A stretch of DNA of 64,000 nt from Bathynomus jamesi (taxonomy: Eukaryota > Arthropoda > Malacostraca > Isopoda > Cirolanidae), in assembly GCA_023014485.1 (NCBI GenBank), contig JAJOZX010002707.1:372501-436500 (forward strand), given 5' to 3'. Each line of letters begins with the position of its first letter. The first letter of the stretch is position 1. Under the pieces are notes generated by a model. It saw only the letters and a program-made list of their open reading frames with translations. It had not been told where the DNA came from and made no database searches. The translations under genes and the position numbers were made by a program. Positions 1 to 12,061 of the stretch are shown here, piece after piece.

Positions 1-260
1 TTACTTCACCACAGTTTTTCGTTGGTGTATTTTTAATTAGGATTGTATTAAATGCTTTCTGCGAGAGAAAACGTTTAAGAAATCTTTGCAGCTATAGAGT
101 AGTTGTGAGTTTCATTTACGGATTAAACCTTATACGTTTGTATACTAATGAGGCTGTAAGTTCTATAAATATTTACTTCACCACAGTTTTTCGTTGGTGT
201 ATTTTTAATTAGGATTGTATTAAATGCTTTCTGCGAGAGAAAACGTTTACGAAATCTTTG
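1..260. repeat. 172-bp-period direct repeat, about 1.5 copies
   Basis: The first 86 bases recur from position 173 with very few changes, giving a period of 172 bp. The array is cut by the window start, so its true copy number is unknown. It may be a satellite or the edge of a repeated element. No coding frame is visible. Confidence 0.8.
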
Positions 261-2108
261 TAGTACAGGTTTAGTAAATATTTGTGCACATTTTATATAT
301 CCACATGCAGAAGTGAATGATGCGTGGATATGAGAAGTACAGAGTTAGATCTCGTAAAGGATGGAAGAATGTGATTAGTAAATATATGAATTTACAGTTG
401 TTTTTCTGTTCTCCAATGTGTATGTGTTGCTAGTGAGGGGGAACAGAACGTTATGTCTGGGGAGGAGTTTGAGTATCCTGCTTGATGTGGTATGTGTGTA
501 TGTTCTTCTGTATTGTTAAGAATGAAGAGGCTGTTTAGTTGTGTGGCTATGTTGGCGCCTATGGTGTTGCTTTGGTTGTGCAGGAGAGGCCAGATTGTGT
601 AACTGGATTGTGATTGGCTGACACCTGAGGTGAACTATCTGGTGGGATGTAAATGTTGATTAGTGTGGTGTTGTAAAACTATATAGTTTTGTAAAACTAT
701 ATGAATAAAGACCTTCCGCATTAACATTCCTCACCTATTTCTAAACGCGTTTACTTAAACCTTATAATACAATATTTCATTAAAAAGTATTGACCGCTGC
801 ACCCTTAAATGAGGCAAGAAATAGCTGTTCGTTTAACAATTATGTGATTAATGAAGAGTGGATGGTTGTAAAGAAGCGAATTGATCGCATCATTTCTCGC
901 AACAAACTTCTTCAAATGTGGCGGCAAAGGATGAAATCGGGCATTTCCTTGCTTTTGTAAAGTCGTTTCAAAGGACTTCATTAAAGACGAGCACAACGAA
1001 CGAACTTTGATTGATGCATTTCATTCTCTCTTTTTCTTCTGGCGTCTGAAATGTCAGAAATGGGCAACTATTTTGCCATATAGCTACTGTATCTTCACTT
1101 TATTCTTGTATGGGGTTGTGTAATAATAATGTATTTATTTATTATTGTATTTATACATGTATAAAGAATATACAATGGATGTAACAAGAAATATTTAAAA
1201 TTAGTTTCATATACATATATGCACCATAGAACGGCCAACTGCGAGCAAACTGCATGCTTTATTGTCAAAATGGTGTTATTTAACAAATCCTTCTACATAG
1301 TGCAAAACAGAAATTATTTACACCAAGTTAAAAGGCGTGATAAAGGGTGTAAAATTAAATACAAGATACGATGGTTCTTTACACTAAATGTTCTATGAAA
1401 TAACATAAAAATAAACCTGAAAATATAATTGGAGCTTACATATATTTAAATATGCCGTGCATATAAATTTCAGCTAGTATTGCACACACAAAAAAAAATA
1501 AATAAATAACAAAATCAATTCTTCAAGACATATTTTGTAAATACCAGTAATGGTGCATTCAAATTAACAGTATATATTTTTGTTCATATAAAATCCTAGT
1601 ATTATTCCGACAAAATATTTTGTATTTAACCCCCAAACATAAAAAACGTTTTAAAGAACACTAAAAATTACCAAATTTTTTTTCTTGTTTCATCTTACAG
1701 ATAAACTGTATTTCTGTAGCAAGAATTTGTTTACTTTTAACACATTTTCTTTTACTGCATTAAAGCAAGCACATTCTAAACTTAACAATTTTATATTGTA
1801 AAATTTACAGGTTTTTGAGGTTGCCAAACTTATTTGTAAAATTTACAAAATAGCTTTTTGTTTCCATTAACCATTTGGTTATTATAATACCTATGTGTTG
1901 AGATATTAACCACATAATATGTTAAATTTGAATAAACATTTCTTTATCACTAATTATAGAATTTGTGTTCAAATAAACATATAAAACTAATTCCATTTGA
2001 CCAAAATTAAAATAATAAAATGTCTTTTGTTACAGAGAATCAAAAGTGCTGTGAAACAACAAAATATTTTTTTTACTGCAAACATTCATATTTGTAGGTA
2101 ATAGAATA
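261..2108. other. AT-rich non-coding stretch
   Basis: No reading frame with recognisable protein features was found. A possible polyadenylation signal (aataaa) lies near 703, followed by sequence partly resembling the repeat around position 120, so 261-780 may be an eroded LTR or repeat edge. From 781 to 2108 the DNA is AT-rich, with an A-rich run near 1490, and nothing else is recognisable. Confidence 0.4.
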
Positions 2109-2110
2109 TA

Positions 2111-3348
2111 CAGGGTAGTCCAGAATTCCTGCCTCATTTTAGTGGATAATTGACAAGGTTTAATTAAAGGAGATTTTCAAACTGTGATCCTTGCATTTCA
2201 GTGCACAATCTAATGCCAATACGTAAGCTGTGGTACACATTTGCAATAGTGTTTGCAGTAATGTTGTTGCATAGAGTACTGATATTGCTCTTTAACTGTT
2301 CAAGTGTCCTTGAACGATTTCGTACACTGTATTCATGAGGTAACCCCACAAAAAGAAGTCGAATGGAGTCAAGTCCGGGAACGTGGTGGCCATTCAATCG
2401 GACCCCTTCCACCTATGAGGTACGCTCTCGTTCAACCAGTTCCGACATTTGTTCTGGTGAAGAACCACCATGCTGGAAGTAGAAGTTCATTCGTTTCAGC
2501 AAGCTTAAATTATCAAGGTATGGATCGATTGTGTCGTGTAGCAGATTCAAATAGCGTTTCCAGTCACATTCCTATCGATGAATATTGGTCCTACGACTTT
2601 GAAATCATGAATACCGCACGGGCTATTCCGCACCAACGTTTAGTTTAGGATTCGTTTGGAAATGTCCTTTAATTGCATGGTGTGGATTTTCATCTGCCCA
2701 ATACATACTGTTATGTCTATTGACGTGTCCATTAAGGTGGAACGAAGCTTTATCACTGAAGAAAATGGATTGTAGTAATGTAGGCTTTGTGGCGAGTGTT
2801 GCTTGAAACGATTCGCAGAATTTGAGTCTTCTGTCGCAATCGTCTCCTTGCAGTTCCTGCACAAAGATGACTTTGTATGGATGGAACTTGTCCCTTTTAA
2901 GTATTCTAAGAATACTTTGATGCGAATTGTTCCGTTCTTGCGTAACTTTCCTACTTCAACATTTTTGGACTCGCTATTACTCAACTTTCTGACATTTCCC
3001 CACTTGTGCTTAATCGCGGCCTACCACTTCTCTTTCTGTCTTCTCCGCTTCCTGTTTCTTTTAGCCTTTTAAGGAGACGTCCGAGAGTTCGCTGATCAGG
3101 TTGTGGTTTTTCTAGACGTCTGTTAGAAAATTTTGCAACCACCATCCTCTGACTGAGACCTTCAACATGTAGGAGAACTAATTCCACCTTTTCTTGGGGA
3201 GTGTACACTGTTGTATGTTGTTCTGCAATTTGTAAATTTTAAGGCCTTTGTACTGTAAGCAAAACAGAAAACCTGGAGTTAAGTTAATACTACGTAGAAT
3301 ATATTAAAGTAATACCCCTCCATGAGGCAGGACTTTTACACAACCCTG
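2111..3348 (-). mobile_element. DD41D-type mariner transposon, degraded
   Basis: Both ends begin CAGGGT and share TCCTGCCTCAT about 15 to 20 bases in, in inverted orientation. TA dinucleotides flank both ends (2109-2110 and 3349-3350), as expected for the Tc1/mariner TA target duplication. The transposase reads on the minus strand. At 1.24 kb the length is normal for the superfamily. The palindromic MITE at 47162-47396 shares the end sequence. Confidence 0.85.
2164..3208 (-). pseudogene. mariner transposase remnant (DUF4817-like helix-turn-helix plus DDE)
   Basis: This is a broken cut-and-paste transposase. The N-terminal part (3208-2984) is a helix-turn-helix region starting MYTPQEKVELVLLHVEGLSQ. 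The centre (2862-2623) carries FSDKASFHLNGHVNRH, the first catalytic-aspartate block. The C-terminal part (about 2400-2164) carries FPDLTPFDFFLWGYL. The pieces lie in different frames, so several frameshifts separate them. The block that should hold the second aspartate reads QHGGSSP, where the family has Q-D-G-A-P-P-H, so that Asp is replaced by Gly. The copy is therefore inactive. Assignment to the DD41D group rests on the LTPFDFF end motif and on related copies in this window. Confidence 0.8.
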
Positions 3349-3542
3349 TATATTTCACGCGGGTAATCTGACTATTGGTATCAGTGGAGTAATAGTATTG
3401 AGATTTACTGACATTATTTGACCATCTTACTTGTTAAGGAAATACAATGCATTTGACTACCCTTACGTATTTCACAAAAGTAATCTGATCATGTGTATAG
3501 ATAAAATGTACAAATATTTTAGTGACGCTTCTTTTATAAAAA

Positions 3543-3544
<2 letters not shown>

Positions 3545-3632
<88 letters not shown>
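3545..3632. repeat. (TA)n then (GA)n compound microsatellite
   Basis: About 16 TA units are followed directly by about 28 GA units with one interruption. Frames read through it are artefacts of the repeat. Confidence 0.95.
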
Positions 3633-3636
<4 letters not shown>

Positions 3637-3719
3637 TACAAATATAATCAAATAACTGTTTAATGTACTGATGTAAGGTAATTTGGTAGTTGTTGTTTAG
3701 CCGATCAGCCAACCCTGAT

Positions 3720-5585
3720 CGAGCAAGCCGGCGGCACGCAGGTAACCGATCCCTCTCCGGAGTGGACCAGAGGTTCAGCGCACTAGTTATGTTGTGTTGT
3801 GTTCGTTGTTGCGCTAGAGCGGTACAGTTGTCATAATGTGTTCAATTGTTTGTGGTGTGTCCTGGCACAGGTGGCAGGTGTCGTCTGTGGAATTGTCTAG
3901 TCTGTGTTTTATGTCCGTAAGTTGGGGGTGATGTCCACATCGGAATCGTACTAAGTTAACTCGATCCGATCTGCTCAGGCTGATCTCTGACCTGTTAATG
4001 GGTGGCGGCTTCGCTCGTGGGTTCGCATTCGGACCGAGTCGTGTCAGTGCTTTGTGGGTAGGTGTGGTGTGTGTGTGTTTTCTGTACTGTGTGAGTCTGT
4101 GGGGCGTGGTATGGAATGGAGTATTTGGTTATAAGTCTCTCTGGTGTTACCTTAATGGTGCGAGGTGTCGGTGCATGATTGTACATGTAGTGCCAAGGGT
4201 GTTGTTGGTTAGTTGTCGCTGCTGCCATGAATTGTGTTCCCATCATGTCTAAATGTTCCCTAACTTTCAGTATTTTTGTTTCTGTGTGCAGGTGTTCTAT
4301 TGGTGTTGTTTGAGTGCATCCTGTAATGCAGAGTTTTCCAAACTGTGTGTCGCGACACATTAGTGTGTCGCCAATACCTCCCAGGTGTGTCGCCAAATTT
4401 AGTTAATTATTTTCAATTTTTGTATTTTGAAAATTTTGATTTTGTATCAACAAAATCAGCTACAAGATAAACCACCTACTGAAAAATTATCTGATATTTG
4501 ATATTTGATAACAAAAATTAATTAGTGTGTCGCCAACGTGAAAAGTTTGGAAAGCTCTGCTGTAATGATACGAAGTGCGTTGTTTTGTATTGTCTGTAAG
4601 GTGTTTATGTGTGTGTTTGAGATAATGGGTGCCTAGCATGGGCTAGCATAGTCCATAACTGAGCGAATATATTGTTTGTACATGAGTGATGTTGTTTCCT
4701 GCTGGTGTCCAAAGTTTGTGCCTGTTAGTACCCTAAGCGTGTTAAGTCTTGACGTACATCTGTTTTTAATATCCTGAGTGTGGTTTGCAAAAGATAATGA
4801 TGTGTTGTATGTGACCCCAAGTATTTTGGTCCTGTGAGTGTGTGGAATGTTGGCGTTGTTTAGAGTAAGCCGTGGAGTTACCTGGTGTTCTTTTGTGCTG
4901 CTTGTAAGCAAGGTGATGGTTGATTTTGTGGGCGCTACTTTGAGTCTATTGTGTGTGAGCCAGTCTTGTATACTGTTTATGTACGTTTGTAGGTTATTTG
5001 TAGCGGTGTCGATGTTGTTGTGGGTGGATGTTAGAGTGATGTCATCTGCATATGATGATAAGGTAAGCTTGTTATCTACGGGTGTTGGAATGTCATGCAT
5101 GTATAAGTTGAACAGTGTTGGTGAGAGAACAAAGCCCTGAGGGACCCTGTTCGGAAAAGGCTTGTTTTTGGATGACTTGCCATTAAATGTGACATGTGAG
5201 TATCTTCCTAAAAGATAGTTGCTCAGTCACCTTTTGGTGTTATTGTGCATGTTTGTGTTGAGTATTTTGTTTATGAGAGGGAAGCGTGGGATAGCATCAA
5301 ATGCTTTACTAATGTCTATTGTTGATAATAGTGTACGTTGAGTTGGTCGTCTGGAGTTAATGCCATCCATGATGTGCTGCATGAGGTTAGTGAGTAATGT
5401 CGTGGTTGAGTGGTGAGGTCTGAATCCATGTTGAGTAGGCGATAGTGGTATGTGTGGGTTGGTGATTTGTAAGATTAGTCTTTCTGTCACTTTGGAAGGT
5501 GTGCATAGTAAAGTAATGGGTCTATAGGAAGCTGGTTCTGTTGGATTTTTGTTTGGTTTGAGTAGTGTAATAATTTCTGCTTGTA
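3720..5585 (-). pseudogene. non-LTR retrotransposon reverse transcriptase fragment
   Basis: This LINE remnant reads on the minus strand. The 5490-5227 segment holds RT fingers/palm sequence, including GFRPHHST and DISKAFDAIPR. The 5100-4633 segment has the catalytic motif SYADDITL and continues into the thumb with KILGVTY. Further downstream (about 3905-3830) a Cys-rich tail reads DDTCHLCQDTPQTIEHIM, a zinc-binding C-terminus common in LINE proteins. No endonuclease domain is present, so the copy is 5'-truncated near 5585. It carries frameshifts and is interrupted by a hAT MITE at 4329-4559. The LINE clade is not assigned. Confidence 0.8.
4329..4559. mobile_element. 231-bp non-autonomous hAT (MITE) with 8-bp target duplication
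   Basis: The ends read CAGAGTTTTCCAAAC and, reverse-complemented, CAGAGCTTTCCAAAC. The element is flanked by an exact 8-bp duplication CTGTAATG (4321-4328 and 4560-4567). Short terminal repeats of this form with 8-bp duplications define hAT elements. The motif gtgtgtcgcca recurs near both ends, like subterminal transposase-binding repeats. There is no coding capacity. It inserted into the LINE remnant and is younger than it. Confidence 0.92.
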
Positions 5586-5589
5586 GAGG

Positions 5590-6411
5590 ATCGGAGGATT
5601 CTGTGGAGCTTACTAAATTCTCTGAAGGTTCCCCGATTCTTCTTGCAACGTATCGGGAAATTACTTTTCTCTATTTAAGACTAAGTTCTCTGAAGAGAGC
5701 AAGGCTCGAAAGAGAAGACAAAGATATTCTCTTACTGTAGTTTACTGCTAAAATGTTACAGGTAATGCTCAGCCTCTAAGTTAGATCAGACAATTCAAAA
5801 TGAACACTGGAGAATTTTTACCGGTTTATATATTCAAATTTTTAATGACATCATTACTATTTAATGCTGATCTTTTTTTTTTTTATTCTCAATAGGCTGA
5901 TATATTTTGCAAAATATTTAAAGATAAGGTAAATATTTTAGCTGTAGCAATGTCTAGACTTATAAGCAAGATATTCGAAGATGAAGCCATATTTTTGTTT
6001 TAAAAAATTGAAATATGCATTTTATTATGAATTACAATTAAACATGCATATGAGCAAAAATTAAATGCTTAAGAGTTAAAATTAAACGTTAAACAAGACA
6101 TGACTTCATCTTTTACAACGAAGAGAGAATGTATACAGAAAATGAACATTGCAGAAATTAACAAGATTACATTATTAAGCTAAATCTAAAAAAATTATTA
6201 AGTAATTTAAAAAGAAATAATTCACCATTTATGGAGCAAAAATAAAATAGAAATCAAATCAAAAATTTTATCCGAACTGTGTCAGCGTTATAAGAGTTTG
6301 ACTCTATATGTCAAAATGAATATAAGAACATAAATTTATATGAATATAAGGATTATATGAATACAAGAATTAAGAATTATATGAATATAGGAATTATTCA
6401 CTGTTCATTTT
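5590..6411. other. AT-rich non-coding stretch
   Basis: No protein similarity, RNA gene or clear repeat was recognised. It contains homopolymer A and T runs and ends at the AT microsatellite. Confidence 0.4.
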
Positions 6412-6500
6412 TTACATATATATATATATTATATATATATATATTATATATATATATATATATATATTATATTATATATATATATAATATATATATATAT
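6412..6500. repeat. (AT)n microsatellite
   Basis: An interrupted TA/AT tract of about 90 bp. Confidence 0.95.
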
Positions 6501-6799
6501 ACTGTATATATCAAATGTATTTTTTAATAATCTTACGAAGGTTTAAGGATAAAAAATTTCCCAAGATTCAAACGATCAAAATGAATAAGGAATAATAATG
6601 GAAAAAAACGAAATAAAAAAAAAAGATCATTCTTCCGGCAACGACGAAATTTCTCCTCGACTCGAATTCATCGTTGCATTTCAAGAGGAAGATAGCAAAA
6701 TTTAATGATGAAAATCGAAGCTCATCAGAGATGATGCACAAGATTAAATCGATTTCGTGGAAAGTTTCATGAGGTTGGTAAAGCCAGTCAACATTTATA

Positions 6800-7460
6800 T
6801 ATATGAAATGGTGCAAAAATAATTAAGATTTTTTATTAAGCAATATATTACAATACATCATAAATGGTTGTTTATATTTTCAAACTGTCCAAGTTTAGAA
6901 CACTTCCATATGATGACTATCATTCGTCACTAAACTCCAAATTCAACGCTCAAACTCAGTTATAGCATTAGCAAGATGCTCTTCGGGAATGGGTCCAATA
7001 ACCTCCGATTCTTTGACAGAGTTTCGTCCAGATCCGGGGGTTTGTCACGATATACAAGTGTTTTAACATAGCCCCATAAATAAAAATGCAAATGAGTTAA
7101 GTCGGGTGATCGAAGTGATAATGCTATTGGTCTACCACAACCAGTCCAGCGCTGAGGAAGGTTGTATACAGAAAGTTGAGAACAGCAGCAGCATAGTGAG
7201 GTGCCGCTCCACCTTGTTGAAAGATTACTCTCCTCATGTCAAGTCCAATAGCCCTTAGTTGAGAAAGAAATATATATGCAGCATGTTAAGATAATGCGCT
7301 CCAGTTACAGTACGATCGTCAAAGAATTAGGACCGAGTATGCAGTCAGGCACGTGATATAGCACAACAAATGTTAACCTTTGGTGAATCCCATTTATGTT
7401 GATGTTTCAGCGCTGGATAGGCCGTAGTGGACCGATAATATGGCCACTTCATTCGAACTA
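6800..7460 (-). pseudogene. DD41D mariner transposase C-terminal half
   Basis: Minus-strand frames give the second catalytic block as QQGGAAPHYAAAV, where the Asp is lost (Gly). They then give a broken version of the S-P-D-L-T-P-x-D region and the C-terminal helix region around LKHLYIVTNPRIW. Frameshifts and stops are frequent. The N-terminal half is absent. The 3' side of this copy (6800-6960) is an inverted match to 7990-8100. Confidence 0.7.
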
Positions 7461-7477
7461 CTTACCCCTTTGGAGTT

Positions 7478-7730
7478 TTATCCATAAGGTATAATGGAGG
7501 AGGAGGAGAGTGTAGACACCAATCGACCAGGAAAGTACTCCATGGGGGACATTAGGCAGAAGACAGGAAGTGCTGGAACTCTTGTTACTCTCCCCTTTAG
7601 CTGATTGTTTCCTCGTCTCATCTACCCTGTGAGCAGTCCAGCATGCTCTCAAGCACACAGTTCTCCCTCTATTCTTCACTACACATACATGCATTTTACA
7701 CACTACACAATATTTCAAAAATTTATAAAC
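7478..7730 (+). mobile_element. 5' fragment of the multi-copy LINE, inverted relative to 12190-12420
   Basis: This segment is the reverse complement of much of 12190-12420, sharing for example gtagacaccaatcgaccagg and the agcatgctctcaa region. At 12.2-12.4 kb that sequence is the upstream end of the minus-strand LINE, so this is a separate 5' UTR fragment in the opposite orientation. No coding frame is retained. Confidence 0.7.
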
Positions 7731-7849
7731 AAATTTAATAAATAAAATGGGCCTCATAGACCTTGATTTTGGCTTTCTCCTTCTTATATAGGAGGGGGCG
7801 TTTTTGTGGGCGCTCACCCTTGCTGCCTCCTTCCTATATAAGGAAACAT

Positions 7850-8035
7850 AAAACTTGTGCATCGTGACAAACGCAAGGATCTGGCAGAACTCCAGAACTT
7901 CAAAAAATAATCATAGGTTATTGGACTCATTTCACAAAAGCATTCTGTTAATGCTTTATGGAGTTTGAGCGTCGATTGCGCACTGTAGTGAAGAATAATG
8001 GTCATTATATGAAAGTGTTTGAAACATAGACAGTT
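7850..8035 (+). pseudogene. mariner transposase C-terminal end
   Basis: The plus strand encodes a short C-terminal remnant (FERRLRTVVKNNGHYMKVFE) that aligns with the reverse-strand remnant at 6860-7060. Both are followed by a similar gacagttt...attgtaatatattg non-coding tail, so they are two copies of one family lying tail to tail. An in-frame stop is present. Confidence 0.65.
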
Positions 8036-8094
8036 TCGAAATAAAAATACCTATTTATATTGTAATATATTGGTTGATAAAAAATCTAAATAAT

Positions 8095-8905
8095 TTGGGA
8101 TTTTTTAAACATCTGACACTTTAAAAGGTTGTATTTTTTTTATTAACTGAAATAAAACATGAAATTATTAAAAAAAAAAAATTGTACGACATTACAATCA
8201 TTTTGATAAGGAATTGCATAGCCTAAGGCCCTAAACCAGACTTCACACAGGTAATGAGGTATATCACCTCTTACACGATAATTTCGACGAAAGAGTCTTA
8301 TCCAACAGATTTCCTGCGGTTTACGCTAAAAGAATATTATGGCCGCCAGTATCACTAGATGTAAAACCCTGTAACTTTCTTTGTGAGTTTATTAAAAGAT
8401 AAAGTGCTTAAACAAAATCCATACACAATAGAAGAAATGAAAGCAAAACATAAAGAAGAAATTTCTCAGATTTGAATAAATACTCTGTCCACATGACTTA
8501 AAATTTTGTTGTTCGTGTGCACAGAGTTAATGAGCGGAGAGGACATCACATAGAGCAGGGGTGGGCAACCTTTTTAAGTGAGCGTGCCAAAATCGTCAAA
8601 TCTTTGATGCAAAAGTTAATCTTTACCATTTTTTAGCAGAAAACATTAAGTTAAAATATCCAAATTCTTCGCTGAGTTTTATATTTATTTATTTAATTTT
8701 TTTTAAGGTGAGCCCGGGGAATCGCGTGCCGGAAAAAAGTCGTTGGCGTGCCAAGGGTTGCCCACCCCTGACATAGAGCATGTTTTGCACTAGGGGTCTG
8801 ATTCCCCATGTGTAGAAGAGGTACAGTAAAAATTTCATGTTTTTATTTCAGTTAAGAATAAAAAACACTTTTAAACTGTCAGATGTGTAAAAAATCATTC
8901 GAATA
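8095..8905 (+). mobile_element. internally deleted mariner with long inverted ends
   Basis: Inverted repeats of about 75 bp (8095-8170 and 8835-8905) share ACATCTGACA and aactgaaataaa blocks. Between them the plus strand encodes only the transposase C-terminus (about 8205-8490, with LLKDKVLKQNPYTIEEMKA). The N-terminal and catalytic regions are missing. A hAT MITE sits at 8556-8770 inside the 3' part. Exact outer ends and the TA duplication are not resolved. Confidence 0.7.
8556..8770. mobile_element. 215-bp hAT MITE with 8-bp target duplication
   Basis: The terminal repeats are CAGGGGTGGGCAACC and its inverse GGTTGCCCACCCCTG. An exact 8-bp duplication ACATAGAG flanks it (8548-8555 and 8771-8778). 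The element is non-coding and inserted into the deleted mariner. Confidence 0.95.
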
Positions 8906-8924
8906 AATAAGCGAGGCCAAAGAA

Positions 8925-10340
8925 ATGCTTTTTTTATAAAATTTAAGAATCCAGACACAGCTCGAACTGAAATGCTTGGACACTCTGCGTTTGAAGGATT
9001 GGAGGTCATAAACAGAAAGAAAGATGGAGTGAAGAAGATTGTTCCAGATTTGACCTGTTCAGTAGATGAAAGACTGAAAATACCGATTAATCCTTGCGTT
9101 AGAGAGTTGGACAGAAAAGGAATGAGAATGTGTTGAAAGTCTGGTACTGCGTGCTCTCCTTAAAAGAACAGGCATGCAGATAGAGAGTTAGAAGAGCAGT
9201 GTCCGTTATAATAGCAATAATAGAGAGTGAGGCAATATTGCGGCGAAGAGAGAGTGATTGAAGACAGTCAGTAAGAAGCGGGGAATTCATGAGACGAAAA
9301 GCCTTTGATTCCCTCCGGTCAAGTAGAGCTGTGTGGGTTAAGCCACCCCACACATGAAAAGCGTACTCCTTACAGAGGCGAACAAGATCCCAATACAGAG
9401 ACAGCAATTAAGTGGGGATGAAGAAACTGCAGAGCGAGTAACAGCACACCCAACCTTTTAGAAGCTGTTTTAGAAAGAGAGTATATGTAATTCAGAAAGA
9501 TCTCGAGAAAAGAAAACGCCAAGAATGTTAAGAGAGGAGGAAGGATTGAGTTGTGTATTGTTGAAGATAAGGGGATAGTCACGTGGAAGACTGTGACGAG
9601 TAGACAGATGAAGGAACTGAGTTTTTGAGGCATTGAAAGTCACAAGGTTTTCTCTGCCACAATCAGAAATAGCAGAAAGATCAGAGGTCAGGGGCACCAT
9701 AGTCGTCCTATACGAAGCATGGAGTGACTGTTGAGGGGGACGCTTTGTAAAGCGGTGGAGAAGTGAAGAGTGAAATCGTCGCGCAGGAGTGGATAGGACA
9801 GGAAGTGCGACTTAATAAATCATTGATAAATAAAGGGAAAAGAATGGGTGAGAGGACAGAGCCCTGATGAACACCACTACTAATAACTTTATGAGAAGAA
9901 CAATGGCCATCTACAACCGCAGATGTAGATCGACCAGAAAGGAAATTAGAGATGAAGGCACAGATAGAAGGGTAGAAACCGAAGGAGGGCAATTTAGAAG
10001 TTAAAGATTTCGCTAACATAGCGCCCCTTGAGAAACCCATACTGACGATCTGAAAGAAGATTGTGAGGAGAGGGGTGTTTAATCTTCCTATTAGATTCAA
10101 AAACTTTAGAAAGGCAAGAAATCAAGGCAATTGGACTATAGTTGGAGGGTTGAGAGCGATAAGCCTTCTTTGGGACAAGCTGAATGAAAGCAAACTTTCA
10201 GCACGAAAGAAACTTACCAGATGAAAGACAAAGACGAAAGAGTTTGCAGAGGCAGGATGTCAGCACAGAAGCACAGATGTTGAGAACAACAAGGAGCACA
10301 CTATCCAGACCGTATGCCTTCCTAGAATTGAGCCCAGATA
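8925..10340 (-). pseudogene. LINE reverse transcriptase remnant
   Basis: Minus-strand pieces cover the RT. ALSGLNSRKAYGLDSV lies near 10340-10290, FISNFLSGRSTSAVVDGHCS and GVHQGSVLSPILFPLFINDL at 10100-9708, and FNASKTQFLHLSTRHSLP with SLNILGVFFSRDL at 9700-9470. C-terminal thumb sequence (EYAFHVWGGLTHTALLD) follows at 9407-9099. The catalytic Y-x-D-D block is mutated (CATISLF). Frameshifts separate the pieces. Confidence 0.8.
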
Positions 10341-10356
10341 GGGCAGAAAAAACATC

Positions 10357-10895
10357 TGTTATACATGTTATAATTTATAATCGAAGTAAAGCCGCGCCCT
10401 GATGACCATTATGTTTATGCAATGTCATTCATTCAATAATTCCCAAGCTATGTATGACTCATTTCCTTCCGAACGGAATTCACACGGAGTGACGCAGACG
10501 GTTTCTTTGATTTCACTTGGGAAAAACAGTTGTTGAGAAGCTCGGTTCTACAATGTTCTCAGGTGACGTCAACCGCTTGCGTGATGGTGTAGCCAGGTTC
10601 TGTTCCTTTGACTATATAAGAAGGGGATCAGTGCCCTTAAGGCAGATCCCTAGGAGAAGGGTCTCCGGGCTGAAATGGCGGGTTTTCGGTCCCTTAACGG
10701 GAATTGCTTTTGGAAATTGGAAGATTAATGGGGTTTTAATTTAAGTCTGACTGTATAGAGAAAAGACAGTAGCTTAGTAATTGATTCATACAAGCTTGGA
10801 GACTCAGTACGGACAAGGGTGTTTTAGAGGGGTCTCTGGCTTATTTCATATCTTACAATGAAAAAGTAACTATATTATAATTATGAAACTTTATA

Positions 10896-10946
<51 letters not shown>

Positions 10947-11214
10947 TCTGTTCTGTGTAAAAGAAACATTTGATTCACTCTAATCAATTATATTTATCTC
11001 GCCCAAATTCAAATTAAAAATCGTATAAGCCGTTGTGTTTATTTTCTACTCTTTGGACTTTGATAACTGGAAAAAAAATCACGGGCCCACACAGTACTCC
11101 GCGATTGTGGGAATACGAAGAGTGAACTATTTCTGCATCCAGGAGTGCTAGAGTAATACCCTATCTCGAGTAACATCCTGACTTTGCCCGAACTCGGGAA
11201 GAGGCGTTATTACA
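10357..11214. mobile_element. solo LTR (858 bp) with CATC target duplication
   Basis: The segment begins TGTTATACATG and ends GTTATTACA, the TG...CA form of an LTR. The 4-bp sequence CATC flanks it (10353-10356 and 11215-11218). Excising it joins LINE sequence on both sides into a continuous RT reading. A TATATAAG box lies at 10613-10620 on the plus strand, which would favour plus orientation. The minus-strand start TGTAATAACG is shared with the candidate LTR whose end is at 58915, which would favour minus. Orientation is left open. The family may be Ty3/gypsy but this is not shown. Confidence 0.75.
10895..10942. repeat. (ATT)n microsatellite
   Basis: About 15 ATT units inside the solo LTR. 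Confidence 0.95.
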
Positions 11215-11379
11215 CATCTTTGGAGGAGATTCTAATTTCAGCGCACTTGGAGGGGCCCAAGCCGCGGAAGCAGTGATCATTCCATGGGAAGTCAGAAAAG
11301 TACTGCCTTAATGGCTCCCAATCAACAGCGCTAAAGCTAAAGTGCCAAAGGCGTGTTCACTTGGGAGGATCCAAAGGCC

Positions 11380-12061
11380 AAATCGGAGCGACAGACAGGA
11401 CACAGATATAGGGTTGTGGTCAGAGGAACCCAACTGAGAAAAAAGTTCGACAGACGAAAAAGAAGGATGAGAGGTGAGAAATAAATCCAGAATGTTGGAC
11501 TTATCGCCTAGGGGCCTAGGCGATCGAGAATACGAGTAGGTTGCCGTACAATCTGTTCTAGGTTATTCATATCGGATAGAGAAGTTGTAAATTAGTTCAC
11601 CAGGCATGTTAGTGAAATGGAAGGAAAGCCAAAGGTGGCGGTGAACATTTAAATCTCTTAAAATGGAGATTTCAGCAAAAGGAGAGTAGGATAGAATGTA
11701 TTCCACTTTGGAAGTGAGGTAGTCAAAGAGTAGACAGCCCAAGTGTATTTAGTTTGAGATTGGCATGTAAGCCGTAGCCAGAGGGTGTAGAATTCGTAGG
11801 ATTCAAGTTCTGGAATACAGGAGCACGTTAGTACATTGCGTTCACATACGCAACATTCACCTTTGGAATGAAATTGAATACAGAGAAAGTAGGAGGGTAC
11901 AGAAAAGGGGTGGCTGTCAGTCGTCCCAGAAGCCTGAGTTTCAGTGAGGAAGAGACGGTGAAGTTTAGAGGAGACTGAAAAGACTGAAAATTTGAGGAAA
12001 GGCCACGAATGTTGCAGAAGTTTATAAAAAGTGAATCAGGCAGGGGCCCAGAACATCTCGA
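11380..12061 (-). pseudogene. LINE endonuclease domain remnant
   Basis: The minus strand reads SLFINFCNIRGLSSNF, a start typical of apurinic-type LINE endonucleases (the N-I-R-G-L block), followed by PFLYPPTFSVF. Further down, other frames give endonuclease-like segments around ISILRDLNVH and the S-S-D-H-N block near 11420. Several frameshifts make it inactive. Confidence 0.7.
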
